From Phycisphaeraceae bacterium (lineage in GTDB: Bacteria; Planctomycetota; Phycisphaerae; Phycisphaerales; Zrk34), in the NCBI GenBank assembly GCA_028282805.1, contig JANQHD010000023.1, positions 248,001-312,000 of the forward strand: 64,000 nucleotides of DNA, written 5' to 3'. The notes under the pieces were generated by a model. The model had not been told where the DNA came from. It ran no database searches and worked only from the letters and a program-made list of their open reading frames with translations. The position numbers were made by a program, and so were the translations under genes. Shown here piece by piece: positions 9,348-18,409 of this stretch. Within the stretch, counting starts at the first letter, position 1; every line of letters starts with the position of its first letter.

Positions 9348-9375
9348 CGATACCCCCTGACTTTGGGGGGTATCG
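9348..9375 (-). promoter_or_regulatory. perfect 10-bp hairpin in the leader region of the TonB receptor gene
   Basis: CGATACCCCC (9348-9357) pairs with GGGGGTATCG (9366-9375) around an 8-base loop. It lies between the divergent TonB receptor and the gene starting at 9477. There is no T run, so a terminator is unlikely. It could be an operator or a leader structure. Confidence 0.5.
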
Positions 9376-9464
9376 GTTATAACGATTCGAGAGTTTTGGC
9401 TTTACGGTCATAAAGTCCCACTTTGTGCGCGACGGGCGCCGCAACTGCGCAAAAGCCGCTGCGT

Positions 9465-9470
9465 TACAAT
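9465..9470 (+). promoter_or_regulatory. -10 element TACAAT, 6 nt before the start at 9477
   Basis: TACAAT is followed by six bases and then ATG. No Shine-Dalgarno sequence fits. Leaderless transcription is inferred. Confidence 0.55.
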
Positions 9471-9476
9471 GCGCCG

Positions 9477-10151
9477 ATGGTCGAATTGCCCGCAGAACTC
9501 GTCCGCCCCCGGCACGCAGACACCGCCCCGCCGAGCTGGCTGTGGCCCGAAGCGCCGCGCCGGCCCGAGGCGATGAAAAGGCTGAACTGGCTGGCCGGCT
9601 ACGCCGAACGCCGACGCGCGGTGGCGGTGGTGGGCGTCGACCCGCAACCGGTCCACGAGGTCGACCACGTCTGCCGATCGAGTCAGATCGAAACCTCGGT
9701 GTTGGCAGAGGAGTTGGCGGGCCACGCGCTGGTCGTCATCGCCGGCCAGCCCCCGGAAGCGATGTTGCCCGAGCTGCGCGAGATGGCCGCGGCCGACCGC
9801 GTGCTGTTCTGGCGGACGGCGGGCATGCGCCTCGACCCATCGGGCGCAGCCCACGTGTCGACCGCCGACCAGTTGCTCGCCGAGCTCGACCAGCGCCAAC
9901 CGCGCTTACTCACACTCGAACCGCGCAACGAAGCGTTGTGCCTGCGTCACTTCGTGCGCGCCGACGAGCACTGGCTGGTGTTGTTCAACTCGGGCGCCGA
10001 CCCGATCGACAGCGCCGCGCAGCTATCGATCCCCGGCCGCCGCACCGGCGTCGACCCGCAGACCGGCGAAGGCTTCGCGCTCGGCGACACCGTCCGCCTC
10101 TTATTACCCGCCAAGGCGCTGGCGCTGTTAAGGGTCGAATCGGAGTTCTGA
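9477..10151 (+). CDS. unknown protein ending in a glycosidase-tail-like beta domain
   Basis: The 224-residue product has no signal peptide. Residues about 45-140 look like an alpha/beta domain (RRAVAVVGVDPQPV, HALVVIAGQPPEAM, AAADRVLFWRT). Residues 150-224 read LRHFVRADEHWLVLFNSGAD and end in VRLLLPAKALALLRVE, a strand pattern like the C-terminal beta-sandwich of many multidomain glycoside hydrolases. The catalytic barrel is absent, so it may be a decayed or repurposed fragment. The start is set by the TACAAT box 6 bases upstream. I do not recognise a named family. Confidence 0.6.
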   Translation: MVELPAELVRPRHADTAPPSWLWPEAPRRPEAMKRLNWLAGYAERRRAVAVVGVDPQPVHEVDHVCRSSQIETSVLAEELAGHALVVIAGQPPEAMLPELREMAAADRVLFWRTAGMRLDPSGAAHVSTADQLLAELDQRQPRLLTLEPRNEALCLRHFVRADEHWLVLFNSGADPIDSAAQLSIPGRRTGVDPQTGEGFALGDTVRLLLPAKALALLRVESEF

Positions 10152-10249
10152 GTGGTGGTCGCGTGGTGTATCGCCGCGGACGGCGATGAACGGCACGGAG
10201 TGCCGTCGCTAAATATTGCGCTGCATAATGTTGGGGGGTGTGCGATGAC

Positions 10250-10666
10250 TTACGCCGCGTCGGGCACGGGCTTGCCGTTGAGCGTGAGCGGGGTCGTGGG
10301 CTTGCGCGAGGGGATGACCTGCACGGGCAAAAACTGGGCGAGGCGCTCGACGGTTTCCATCGCCTCGGGCAGTTGCGACGAGCCGGGCTCCAACTCGTGG
10401 GCGTAGAGCACGGGTTCGCCTTCGATGTCGGCGCTGAAGAAGACGCCGATCTTGTCGGGCCGTTCGTCTTCGTCGAAGACGCGGCCGTCGTCGCGGACCC
10501 ACATGCAGTACCAGGTGCGACACACCTCGGGGCGGTTTTCGTAATTGCCGCAGCCGGTTGGGGTCATGTGCGGGCACTCGACACCGGCCGGCTTGTCCAA
10601 GGCCGTGACCTTCATCGAGGCGCAACAGACGTTGCACCCGCCGCATTGTCTTGTGCTCTCACTCAT
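10250..10666 (-). CDS. YkgJ-like cysteine-cluster protein
   Basis: This 138-residue protein has an N-terminal cysteine cluster, CGGCNVCC (residues 8-15), followed by CPHM, GCGNYENRPEVCRTWYC (about residues 31-54). The spacing resembles the YkgJ/UPF0153 zinc- or iron-binding family. The second half is a small alpha/beta region without cysteines. These proteins are cytoplasmic and poorly characterised; a metal or Fe-S site is likely. GAGAG lies just before the ATG. It is convergent with the gene ending at 10151. Confidence 0.75.
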   Translation of the reverse strand: MSESTRQCGGCNVCCASMKVTALDKPAGVECPHMTPTGCGNYENRPEVCRTWYCMWVRDDGRVFDEDERPDKIGVFFSADIEGEPVLYAHELEPGSSQLPEAMETVERLAQFLPVQVIPSRKPTTPLTLNGKPVPDAA

Positions 10667-10854
10667 CCGCTCTCTTCGTGGCCGGGTTCGTTGTGCCCCG
10701 GCTCACCGTTCATCGACCCGTCGGAACCTCGGCTAAACGTAATAACCCGAAAGACCGTTAATAACAGACCCGGACGCGGCCACCGGGCGGCGGAAGGGCC
10801 CGGTAACCGTTCGTGCTTGCCCGTAAGCCCGAGGGCGGTATCCTGTTGCGTTCC

Positions 10855-11844
10855 ATGTTGGCGCAACTGGAACAACTCGAACAGGAAGCGACCGCCGCGC
10901 TGGACGGGGCCGACGATGCGCAGGCGCTCGAGCAGTTCCGCATCGCCTACCTCGGCACCAAGGGCAAGCTCAAGTCGGCCATGAGCTGGCTCAAGGACGC
11001 GAACCCGCAGGACAAGCCGAAGCTCGGGCAGGGGCTGAACGTCCTTAAAAGCAAGTTGCAGGCGGGGTTTGACGAGAAGCAGAAGTCACTCGGCGGCGCA
11101 TCGCGGCAAGCGGCGGGGCCGATCATCGACGTGACCGAGCCGGGTTTGCCGCCGCGCATGGGGCGGACGCACGTGCTGCGGCAGGTGATCGACGAGCTGA
11201 TCGAGGTGTTCGGCCGGATGGGCTTCGACACCGCCGAGGGCCCCGAGCTCGAAGACGAGCAGCACAACTTCATCGACCTGAACATCCCCGAAGAGCACCC
11301 GGCGCGCGACCCGCTGGACAACTTTTACCTCGACGACAAGCACCTGCTGCGCACGCAGACGTCGACGGTGCAGATCCGCGTGATGGAAAAGACCCAGCCG
11401 CCGGTGCGGATCGTGTCGCTCGGCCGGGTGTATCGGCCCGACACCCACGACGCGACGCATTCGTCGATGTTCCACCAGATCGAAGGCTTGTACGTCGACG
11501 AGCGGGTGACCATGGTGGACCTCAAGAGCACGCTGCTGCAGTTCGCCCACGCGTTCTTCGGCGAAGACGCCGAGGTCCGGCTGCGGCCGAGCTACTTCCC
11601 GTTCACCGAGCCGTCGGCGGAGATGGACATCAAGATGACCGTGCGCGGCAAGACCGAGTGGGTCGAGCTCGGCGGCTGCGGCATGGTGGACCCCAACGTG
11701 TTCGAGGCGGTGGGCTACGACCCGGAGAAGTGGACGGGCTTCGCGTTCGGCCTGGGCATCGAGCGCGTGGCGATGAAGCGCTACGGCATCGGCGACATCC
11801 GCTGGTTTTACGAGAACGACCTGCGCTTCTTGCGGCAGTTCTAA
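10855..11844 (+). CDS. pheS: phenylalanyl-tRNA synthetase alpha subunit
   Basis: The 329-residue product begins with the PheS coiled coil (MLAQLEQLEQEATAAL), then the class II catalytic core. Motif 2 surrounds FHQIEGLYVDE and motif 3 is GLGIERVAMKRYGIGDIR. It charges tRNA-Phe as an alpha2-beta2 enzyme with PheT. pheT is not downstream; the next gene is a metal ATPase. The start at 10855 matches the usual PheS N-terminus; an in-frame ATG at 10813 would add 14 residues outside the family alignment. TATCCT lies 10 bases before the chosen ATG. Confidence 0.96.
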   Translation: MLAQLEQLEQEATAALDGADDAQALEQFRIAYLGTKGKLKSAMSWLKDANPQDKPKLGQGLNVLKSKLQAGFDEKQKSLGGASRQAAGPIIDVTEPGLPPRMGRTHVLRQVIDELIEVFGRMGFDTAEGPELEDEQHNFIDLNIPEEHPARDPLDNFYLDDKHLLRTQTSTVQIRVMEKTQPPVRIVSLGRVYRPDTHDATHSSMFHQIEGLYVDERVTMVDLKSTLLQFAHAFFGEDAEVRLRPSYFPFTEPSAEMDIKMTVRGKTEWVELGGCGMVDPNVFEAVGYDPEKWTGFAFGLGIERVAMKRYGIGDIRWFYENDLRFLRQF

Positions 11845-12043
11845 GTGGTGGCTCGTGTGTGCGACGGAGATGAGTTTTTCGTTAATTGCCGCCGAACCGC
11901 GGCCAAGGTCAGGGCGTAATACAGCGTATCGAAGTGGTATCGGTGCGTGACGATCGCACGGAGTAGGCGCGTAAGGCATTTTGTGGGAAGGACTTCCGGG
12001 AAACCTCGGCCCACTTGGGCCCAGCAGGGAAGTCACAGTTTCT

Positions 12044-14047
12044 ATGGTTCACGAATACGGCAAAAAAGTGGTTGACGAGTCGACCGGGAAAGTCAACGCG
12101 GAGATCGTGGCCGTGCTGTTGGGCGGCCTGCTGCTGGTCACGGCGGTCGTCGCCCGGCTGGCGTTCCCGCCCCACGAGTTCATCGCCGGCGAGGAGTCGG
12201 TGTCCAACCAGCACGCGCAGACCATCGCGATCATCGCCGCGCTGCTGCTGGGCGTGCCGTTGGTCTGGCAGGCCATCCGCGACCTGTGGACCGGGCACAT
12301 GCACATGAACGAGTTGGCGGCGCTGGCCGTCACCGCCGCCTTCGCTTCCGGCGCCTACCTCGAAGCGGGCGCCATCGCCTTCTTCATGATCATCACCAGC
12401 CTCATCGAGCACCGCACAGCGTTGGGCGCACGCAAGAAGATCGAGGCCCTGGTCAAGATCACCCCCACCCGCGCCCACCTGGTGGGCGAGGGTGGCGAAG
12501 AGAAAGAGATCGACGCGAAAGACCTGCGGCCCGGCGACGTGGTCCGCGTCCGGCCCGGCGACAACATCCCCGGCGACGGGCGCATCCTCGCCGGCACCTC
12601 CACCGTCAACCAGGCCAACATCACCGGCGAGTCGTTGCCCGTCGACAAGGCCGTCGACGACGAGGTCTTCGGCGGCACCATCAACGTCACCGGCGCGATG
12701 GACATCGAGATCACCAAGGCCGGCGAGGACACCACCCTCGGCCGGGTCAAGGAGCTGATCCTCCAGGCCGAGCAGACCCGCACGCCGATCAGCCGGCTGA
12801 TCGACCGCTACGCCCACTGGTACACGCCGGTGATCCTGCTGATCGTGCTGGCGGTGTACATCGTCAAGCGCGACATCGACATCGCGATCTCGATGCTGAT
12901 CATCGCCTGCCCGTGCGCGTTCATCCTCGCGGTGCCCACGGCGATGGTCGCCGCGCTGTCGTCGGCCGCCCGCCTCGGCCTGCTGGTCAAGAACGTCAGC
13001 ACCCTCGAGGTCGCCCGCAACCTGACCGCGATCGTCTTCGACAAGACCGGCACGCTGACCACCGGGCAGCTGACCGTCACCCGCCTCAGCCCCGTCGAGG
13101 GCGTCGAGGGCGCCGACCTGTTGACGGCCGCGGCCGGCGCCGAGCAGAACTCCAAGCACCCCGTGGCGCGGGCGATCGTGGACGTCGCCAAGCGCGCCCG
13201 CCTCGAGCTCAAGCCGGTCGACGACTTCGAAGAGGTGCCCGGCCGGGGCGTGAGGGGCACGGTCGACGGCCAGGCCTTGTTGGTCGGCCGCGCGACGTGG
13301 ATCGCCGAGCAGGGCATCGACACGTCCGACGTCGACGACTCGGACAGCGAGGGCCTGTCGCTGCTGTACGTGACGCGCGGCGGCAAGGTGCTCGGCTGGG
13401 TCGGGCTGGAAGACAAGACCCGCCCCGAGGCGGCCGGCGCGATGGATGCGCTGCGGGAGGGCAACATCACGAAGCTGGTCATGGTCACCGGCGACCGCTG
13501 GTCGGTCGCGCGGCGGGTCGCCGCGGAGATGCACTGCACGGACGTGCAGGCCGAGGTCTTGCCGGGCGAGAAGCTGCAGATCGTCGACGAGCTGAAGGAC
13601 CAGGGCCACACCGTCGCGGTGGTCGGCGACGGCGTGAACGACGCGCCGGCGCTGGAGGCGGGCAACATCTCCATCGCGATGGGCGCCGCCGGCAGCGACG
13701 TGGCGATCAACTCCGCCAGCATCGCCCTGATGAACAACAACCTCGACCGCATCCCGTTCCTCGTGCACCTCAGCCGGCACACGTTCAAGGTCGTCTGGCA
13801 GAACCTCGGCTTCGCGATGCTCTACATCGTCGGGCTGCTGCTGCTGGCGAGCATGGGCTACGTGCCCAAGGTGCTGGCGGTGCTGCTGCACGCGGCCAGC
13901 TCGCTGGTGGTCGTGTTCAACTCGGCGCGGCTCGTGCGCGAGGGCGAAGACCTCGAACACACCGAGCACGGCCAGACGCCCCCGGCGCCGACCCAACACG
14001 TCGAACCCGAAGCGTCGCCCACCATGGGGGTCCAGCCGGCGGTCTGA
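12044..14047 (+). CDS. P1B-type heavy-metal translocating ATPase
   Basis: The 667-residue product has two N-terminal membrane pairs, the actuator motif TGES, the transmembrane metal-site motif CPC (Cys 289 and Cys 291), the phosphorylation site DKTGTLT (Asp about 333), the P1B-specific SKHPVARAI (HP motif) and the hinge GDGVNDAPAL (about 528-537). There is no N-terminal HMA metal-binding domain. CPC with a last membrane helix ending NSARLV fits the Zn/Cd/Pb/Co exporter groups better than copper pumps, but the ion is not certain. It would export metal from the cytoplasm. The start at 12044 has AGGGA about 14 bases upstream. A long leader separates it from pheS. Confidence 0.92.
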   Translation: MVHEYGKKVVDESTGKVNAEIVAVLLGGLLLVTAVVARLAFPPHEFIAGEESVSNQHAQTIAIIAALLLGVPLVWQAIRDLWTGHMHMNELAALAVTAAFASGAYLEAGAIAFFMIITSLIEHRTALGARKKIEALVKITPTRAHLVGEGGEEKEIDAKDLRPGDVVRVRPGDNIPGDGRILAGTSTVNQANITGESLPVDKAVDDEVFGGTINVTGAMDIEITKAGEDTTLGRVKELILQAEQTRTPISRLIDRYAHWYTPVILLIVLAVYIVKRDIDIAISMLIIACPCAFILAVPTAMVAALSSAARLGLLVKNVSTLEVARNLTAIVFDKTGTLTTGQLTVTRLSPVEGVEGADLLTAAAGAEQNSKHPVARAIVDVAKRARLELKPVDDFEEVPGRGVRGTVDGQALLVGRATWIAEQGIDTSDVDDSDSEGLSLLYVTRGGKVLGWVGLEDKTRPEAAGAMDALREGNITKLVMVTGDRWSVARRVAAEMHCTDVQAEVLPGEKLQIVDELKDQGHTVAVVGDGVNDAPALEAGNISIAMGAAGSDVAINSASIALMNNNLDRIPFLVHLSRHTFKVVWQNLGFAMLYIVGLLLLASMGYVPKVLAVLLHAASSLVVVFNSARLVREGEDLEHTEHGQTPPAPTQHVEPEASPTMGVQPAV

Positions 14048-14052
14048 TGACT

Positions 14053-14157
14053 ATGTGCGATCTTCGATCTTCGATCTTCGATCTGTTGCCACGCCCACGA
14101 GGTGCGGCGCGGCTTGCGCGCACATCGACGATCGCAGATCGCACATCGCAGATTCGA
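14053..14157. repeat. tandem 7-mer tract and imperfect inverted repeat between convergent genes
   Basis: Near 14060-14085 about four tandem copies of CGATCTT occur. Near 14125-14155 is a degenerate complement built from GCAGATC/GCACATC units. ATGTGCGATCTTCGATCT and the reverse complement of the later part (ATGTGCGATCTGCGATCG) match at 16 of 18 positions, so the transcript could fold into a long hairpin. It sits between convergent genes and may act as a bidirectional terminator. Confidence 0.55.
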
Positions 14158-15153
14158 TCACCCCGTCTCGCGTGTCTGAAACAGGGCCACGGCCAACGCC
14201 AGCACCGCGACGATGAACAGCAGGCTGTAGACCGAGGCCTGCAAGACGTAGCCGGCGCTGATCGGGTGGTTCTGCAACAGGGCGTCGGCGTGGTAGAGCT
14301 GCTGGAAGTTCGGCAGGACGTGGCGGAAGACGGTGCGGTTAATCGGCGCCGAGCCGCTGATGTTGCCGAGCATCGCGGCGATCACGCTCACGACCAGCGT
14401 CATCATCTGACCCAGCCGGGTCGACGCGGCGATCGCGATGGCGCACATGATCCACGTGATCTCGAACACCAGGAACACCACCACCATCAGCTGGCCGAGC
14501 GACTTTTCCTCCTCCCCGTAGTTCGACAGGTCGTGCACGAGCTCCATCTTGAACTCGGTGGTGATCGGCTGGAACTCCCAGTTGCGGTTGATCATCAGCA
14601 CCAGCAGGTAGGCGACGGCCAGGCCCGCGGTCAGCAGCGTCGCGAAGGTCGAGTTGAAGACCCAGCGATAGAAGTAGTTGCACCACAGGCCCGCGCCCAG
14701 CGCGACGAGGAAAGCCGAGCTACCGAAGATCACCACCGGCCAGTCGACCGGGTCGGCCGCGGCGCTGAGCACCTTGTGGCGGACGACCAGCAGGAAGACC
14801 AGCGACCAGGTGACCATCGCGAAGCTGACCGCGGCGGTGACGCCGAGGTACTTGCTGAGGATGAACACCGGCCGGCCGATCGGCTTGGAGATGACGGTGA
14901 GGACGGTCTTGTTGTCGATCTCCCGGCTGAGCACGCCGGCGCTGAGCAGCGCCGCGAGCACGACGCCCAGCACGAGCAGCATGCTCAGGCTGATGTCGAT
15001 CATCAGCTGGTTGTCGTCCTCCATCGAGTAGTTGCTGAGCATGAGGCTCATCACGAGCAGGAGCCCGCCGGCGATCAGCAGCACGACGAAGATCGGCTGG
15101 CGGATCGATTCGGTGAAGGTGTTTCGGCTGATGGTCAGCAGGGGGCCGAGCAT
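14158..15153 (-). CDS. ABC-2 type transporter permease
   Basis: This 331-residue integral membrane protein has about six membrane segments: residues 20-37, 57-76, 109-126, 140-160, 170-190, and pairs at 225-265 and 305-325. The cytoplasmic block SREIDNKTVLTVISKPIGR is typical of ABC-2 permeases and closely parallels SSEVDKSHVFITLTKPIGR in the permease at 21003. It has no ATPase of its own here. It is divergent from the SPFH-ABC operon, so it may be a second permease for the ATPase at 19793. No Shine-Dalgarno sequence is evident before the ATG. Confidence 0.85.
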   Translation of the reverse strand: MLGPLLTISRNTFTESIRQPIFVVLLIAGGLLLVMSLMLSNYSMEDDNQLMIDISLSMLLVLGVVLAALLSAGVLSREIDNKTVLTVISKPIGRPVFILSKYLGVTAAVSFAMVTWSLVFLLVVRHKVLSAAADPVDWPVVIFGSSAFLVALGAGLWCNYFYRWVFNSTFATLLTAGLAVAYLLVLMINRNWEFQPITTEFKMELVHDLSNYGEEEKSLGQLMVVVFLVFEITWIMCAIAIAASTRLGQMMTLVVSVIAAMLGNISGSAPINRTVFRHVLPNFQQLYHADALLQNHPISAGYVLQASVYSLLFIVAVLALAVALFQTRETG

Positions 15154-15303
15154 GGGTCTTGGTTCTCGGGTTTCGGGGTTCTCGGGTTCCGGTTTTTATG
15201 CGGAACGAAGGCTCGCGGCAAATCCGCTTGGGTTCGGCCGCGACCACATGATACGCAGCGGCGCGGCCGAATGGTTCGCGCCGGCAGGGAATAAAGGCAG
15301 ACG

Positions 15304-17397
15304 ATGAGTCAGGATCAACAGACGTATCAACGTGCCGTCAACGCCTCACTGGTGGGCCTGGCGATCCAATTCCTGGTCGCGCTGGTGCTGATGCTGCTGG
15401 CGTTGAAGCTGGACGGGCAGGTCCTGCTGACCGCCATGTGGTACGCGTTCGGCGGGGTGCTGCTTTGGGTGATACTCGCCATCGTGCACCAGCAGCGCAA
15501 GCTCGAACGCGTCGAGGCGATCGAGGCCGACTCGCTCGCCCAGCGGCACGGCACCGACAGCTCGATCTTCCAGACCTCCGCCGAGGACCTGTCGGTGGCG
15601 CGCCGGCGTTTGCAGCGGCTGGAGAAGTGGGCGCTGCCGATCGTCAGCCTGCTGACCGCTGGCTACCTGATCGGCGTCGGCATCTGGCGGTGGTTCGCGA
15701 ACGTGCGCCTTTTGTCGGCCCGCGACATCGAGAGCGGCAAGCTCGAGCGCGACCCCAGGCTGGTCGAGCTGGCCGGCGAGATGGGCCTCGACCAGCCGGG
15801 CATCGTGCTGGCTTTGCTCATCGGCCTGGCGTTCGTGATGTTCGTGATCAGCCGGTACCTCGCGGGCATGGCGAAGGTCAAGCAGTGGCAGATGCTCCGC
15901 AGCGGCGCGGGGTACCTGATGGGCGTGGCGCTGGTGTCGGTGGTGATCGCGGTGGGCTACGGCCTGTTGCTGCTGCCCACGCCCGTCTCCGCCGTGCTCC
16001 GTTACATGGTGGTCATCGTGCCGGTGATCATGATCCTCATCGGCGCCGAGATATCGCTGAACCTGCTGCTGGACATCTACCGCCCGCGCAAGCCCGGCGA
16101 CCTGCCGCGGCCCGCGTTTGACAGCCGGCTGCTCAGCTTCCTGACCAGCCCCGAGTCCATCGCCCGCTCGATCAACGAGGCGATCAACTACCAGTTCGGT
16201 TTCGAGATCACGCAGAGCTGGTTCTGGCAGCTGTTCACCAAGTCGCTGCCGTCGCTGGTCATCATCTCCGCGGCGGTGCTGTTCGCGCTGTCGTCGCTGG
16301 TGTTCGTCGGCGAGGGCGAGCAGGCCATGATCAGCCGGTTCGGCCGGCTGAGCGCCGAGCCGCTCGGGCCGGGCGTGTACCTCAAGGCGCCCTGGCCGTT
16401 CGCCACGGCGCGCAGTTACCAGGTCGACCGTGTCCAGCAGATCGCCATCGGCAACGACGTCGAGCTCAAGCGCGACACGCCGATCCTCTGGGACAACGAG
16501 CACTACGAGGGCACCGAGCCGCCGCGGGCGTTCATCGTCGCGCCGCGGGCGTCCGACGACGACGAGGCGCAAGCCCCGGGCGCGACCGGCGACGACGCCA
16601 AGGCCGGCAAGGCGCCGTCCGTGGCGCTGGTCAACACCGAGGTGCTGTTGCAGTACCGCATCCGCGACCTGGCCGAGTACCTGACCGAGAACGACGAGCC
16701 GGTCACGCGGCTGGGCACGCTGGGCAACATGGTGCTGTCGCGGTACCTGCTGAGCAAGGACATCGACCAGTGGATCAGCATCTCGCGCAGCGAGGCGACG
16801 GCGCAGCTGCGCGACCGGATCCAGGCGGAGGCCGACGCGGCGAAGCTGGGCATCGAGGTGGTGGAGGTGTCGGTCGCTTCGCTGCACCCGCCGCAGATCG
16901 TCGCCGGCGCGTTCCACGAGGTGGTCAAGGCCGAGCAACAGCGCCAGATCGCCATCGAGCAGGCCAAGGCCGAGGAGATCGCGACCATGGCGAAGGTCGC
17001 CGGCACCACCGAAGAGGCCGAGCGGATCGAATCGATGATCAACCGGGCGCGCACGCGCAGCGGCCGGGCCAAGGCCGAGCTGGAGCTGGAGATCGAGCGG
17101 GCGGTCAGCCAGGCGGGCGGTCAGGCGGCGGAGGTGTTGGCCGCGGCGAAGGCCGACCGCTGGGTTTACGAAAACGGCGAGCGCGCCGCCGTGCTCGAGT
17201 ACCAGCAGGACCTGCTGCCCTACCGGGCCGCCCCGGAGGTTTACAAGTTGCGGGCGCACCTGCAGGCGCTGGCCGACGGCTACGCGAGGGCCCGGCTGTA
17301 CGTCCTGCTGGCCGACCCCGACCGGTTTGTCGTTCGTATGTCACTCAAGTCACTCGGTGCGCAGTTCGGCTCGGTCGGACCGCCCACCTCGGAATAA
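15304..17397 (+). CDS. multi-spanning SPFH/Band 7 protein (HflK-like)
   Basis: This 697-residue protein has an unusual N-terminal half with about seven membrane segments (near 16-37, 44-62, 112-131, 160-180, 198-218, 230-255, 315-337), followed by an SPFH domain (about 335-610). The domain has GEGEQAMISRFGRL, the typical opening of HflK-type proteins, and ends in a helical Ala/Glu/Lys region (QAKAEEIATMAKVAGTTEEA). Ordinary HflK has one membrane helix, so the added membrane block is distinctive. SPFH proteins form ring or cage microdomains that enclose or regulate membrane proteins. AAAGG lies 7 bases before the ATG. It is the first gene of a tight six-gene operon. Confidence 0.85.
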   Translation: MSQDQQTYQRAVNASLVGLAIQFLVALVLMLLALKLDGQVLLTAMWYAFGGVLLWVILAIVHQQRKLERVEAIEADSLAQRHGTDSSIFQTSAEDLSVARRRLQRLEKWALPIVSLLTAGYLIGVGIWRWFANVRLLSARDIESGKLERDPRLVELAGEMGLDQPGIVLALLIGLAFVMFVISRYLAGMAKVKQWQMLRSGAGYLMGVALVSVVIAVGYGLLLLPTPVSAVLRYMVVIVPVIMILIGAEISLNLLLDIYRPRKPGDLPRPAFDSRLLSFLTSPESIARSINEAINYQFGFEITQSWFWQLFTKSLPSLVIISAAVLFALSSLVFVGEGEQAMISRFGRLSAEPLGPGVYLKAPWPFATARSYQVDRVQQIAIGNDVELKRDTPILWDNEHYEGTEPPRAFIVAPRASDDDEAQAPGATGDDAKAGKAPSVALVNTEVLLQYRIRDLAEYLTENDEPVTRLGTLGNMVLSRYLLSKDIDQWISISRSEATAQLRDRIQAEADAAKLGIEVVEVSVASLHPPQIVAGAFHEVVKAEQQRQIAIEQAKAEEIATMAKVAGTTEEAERIESMINRARTRSGRAKAELELEIERAVSQAGGQAAEVLAAAKADRWVYENGERAAVLEYQQDLLPYRAAPEVYKLRAHLQALADGYARARLYVLLADPDRFVVRMSLKSLGAQFGSVGPPTSE

Positions 17398-17428
17398 GCA
17401 AACGGATTCGTAAAGGCAGATACGCGAG

Positions 17429-18376
17429 ATGAAAAAGATCACCACGTTCGTCCTCGGGCTGATCATCGCCATGTTCCTGTTGGGGTACATGCTCACCTTC
17501 CAGGTGCCCCACAACATGATCGTGATCAAGACGAGGTTCAACAAGGCCACCGACGAGAACGTCTACCGCGGCGCGGAGGGCACCGACCGGGCGCTGGGCA
17601 ACCTGCACTTCAAGTGGTTCGCCCCGATCGACCGCGTCTACGAGCTGCCCGCGCTGGTGCAGGAGCTCGAGACCCAGCTCGAAGAGCTGCAGATGGCCGA
17701 CAAGAAGGTCGCCGACGTGCAGCTTTTCGTCGCCTGGCAGATCACCGACCCGCTGGCGTTCTTCCGCACGCTCAACAACGAGCGCAACGCCGTCGAGCTG
17801 CTCGGCGTGCGCGTGCGCGACGCCAAGTCGCAGATCACCGAGTTCCGTTTCGATCAGCTGACCAGCCTCAACCCCGGCGAGCTGAAGCTCGCCGACGCCG
17901 AGCGGGCGGTCAAGCAGACGCTCCAGGCTTCGCTCGACGACGACGGCTACGGCATCACCATCCGCTCGGTGGGGATCAAGCGGCTGATGGTGCCGGACGA
18001 CGTGGCCCAGACCGTGCACGAGCAGATGCGCGCCACGCGTCAGCGCCTGGCGGCGATCAAGACCGAGGAGGGCGTGGCCCGCGCTTCGATGATCAAGTCC
18101 AACGCCGAGTCGGTCGCCCGCGAGATACTCAGCTTCGCCAACGAGCGCGCCTCGGAGATCCGCGGCAAGGGCAACGTGGCGGTCGCCGAGGAGATCGCCA
18201 AGGTCACCAAGGACCCCGAGTTCATGCAGTTCCTCTTGAAGCTGCGCGCCCTCGAGCAGATGCTCGAGAAGCAGCCGACCATCTTCGCCGACCCGCGCAT
18301 GGTGCCGTTCGACCTGTTCCCCCAGATGTACGAGCGGGAGCTGGCGCCCGTCACGCCCGCCGAGCCGATCGACTGA
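17429..18376 (+). CDS. SPFH protein, HflC-like
   Basis: This 315-residue protein has one N-terminal membrane anchor (residues 5-25, TFVLGLIIAMFLLGYMLTFQV) and an HflC-type SPFH domain with VPHNMIVIKTRF, then a helical region (ARASMIKSNAESVAREILSFANERASEIRGKGN). The size matches HflC. The charged stretch at its C-terminus is short. It follows the first SPFH gene by 31 bases. In other bacteria HflK and HflC form a hetero-oligomeric cage around FtsH. No ftsH gene lies in this operon, so the client here may instead be the ABC transporter encoded downstream. Confidence 0.85.
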   Translation: MKKITTFVLGLIIAMFLLGYMLTFQVPHNMIVIKTRFNKATDENVYRGAEGTDRALGNLHFKWFAPIDRVYELPALVQELETQLEELQMADKKVADVQLFVAWQITDPLAFFRTLNNERNAVELLGVRVRDAKSQITEFRFDQLTSLNPGELKLADAERAVKQTLQASLDDDGYGITIRSVGIKRLMVPDDVAQTVHEQMRATRQRLAAIKTEEGVARASMIKSNAESVAREILSFANERASEIRGKGNVAVAEEIAKVTKDPEFMQFLLKLRALEQMLEKQPTIFADPRMVPFDLFPQMYERELAPVTPAEPID

Positions 18377-18409
18377 GTTATCAAAACTCGCCCAAGCGAG
18401 ACCTAAGTT

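Noticed and set aside
12286-15294. A 1002-codon open frame on the plus strand
   Set aside because: It runs antisense to the permease and in another frame of the metal ATPase. It is Arg/Pro/Gly/Ala-rich low-complexity sequence, typical of a shadow frame in high-GC DNA.
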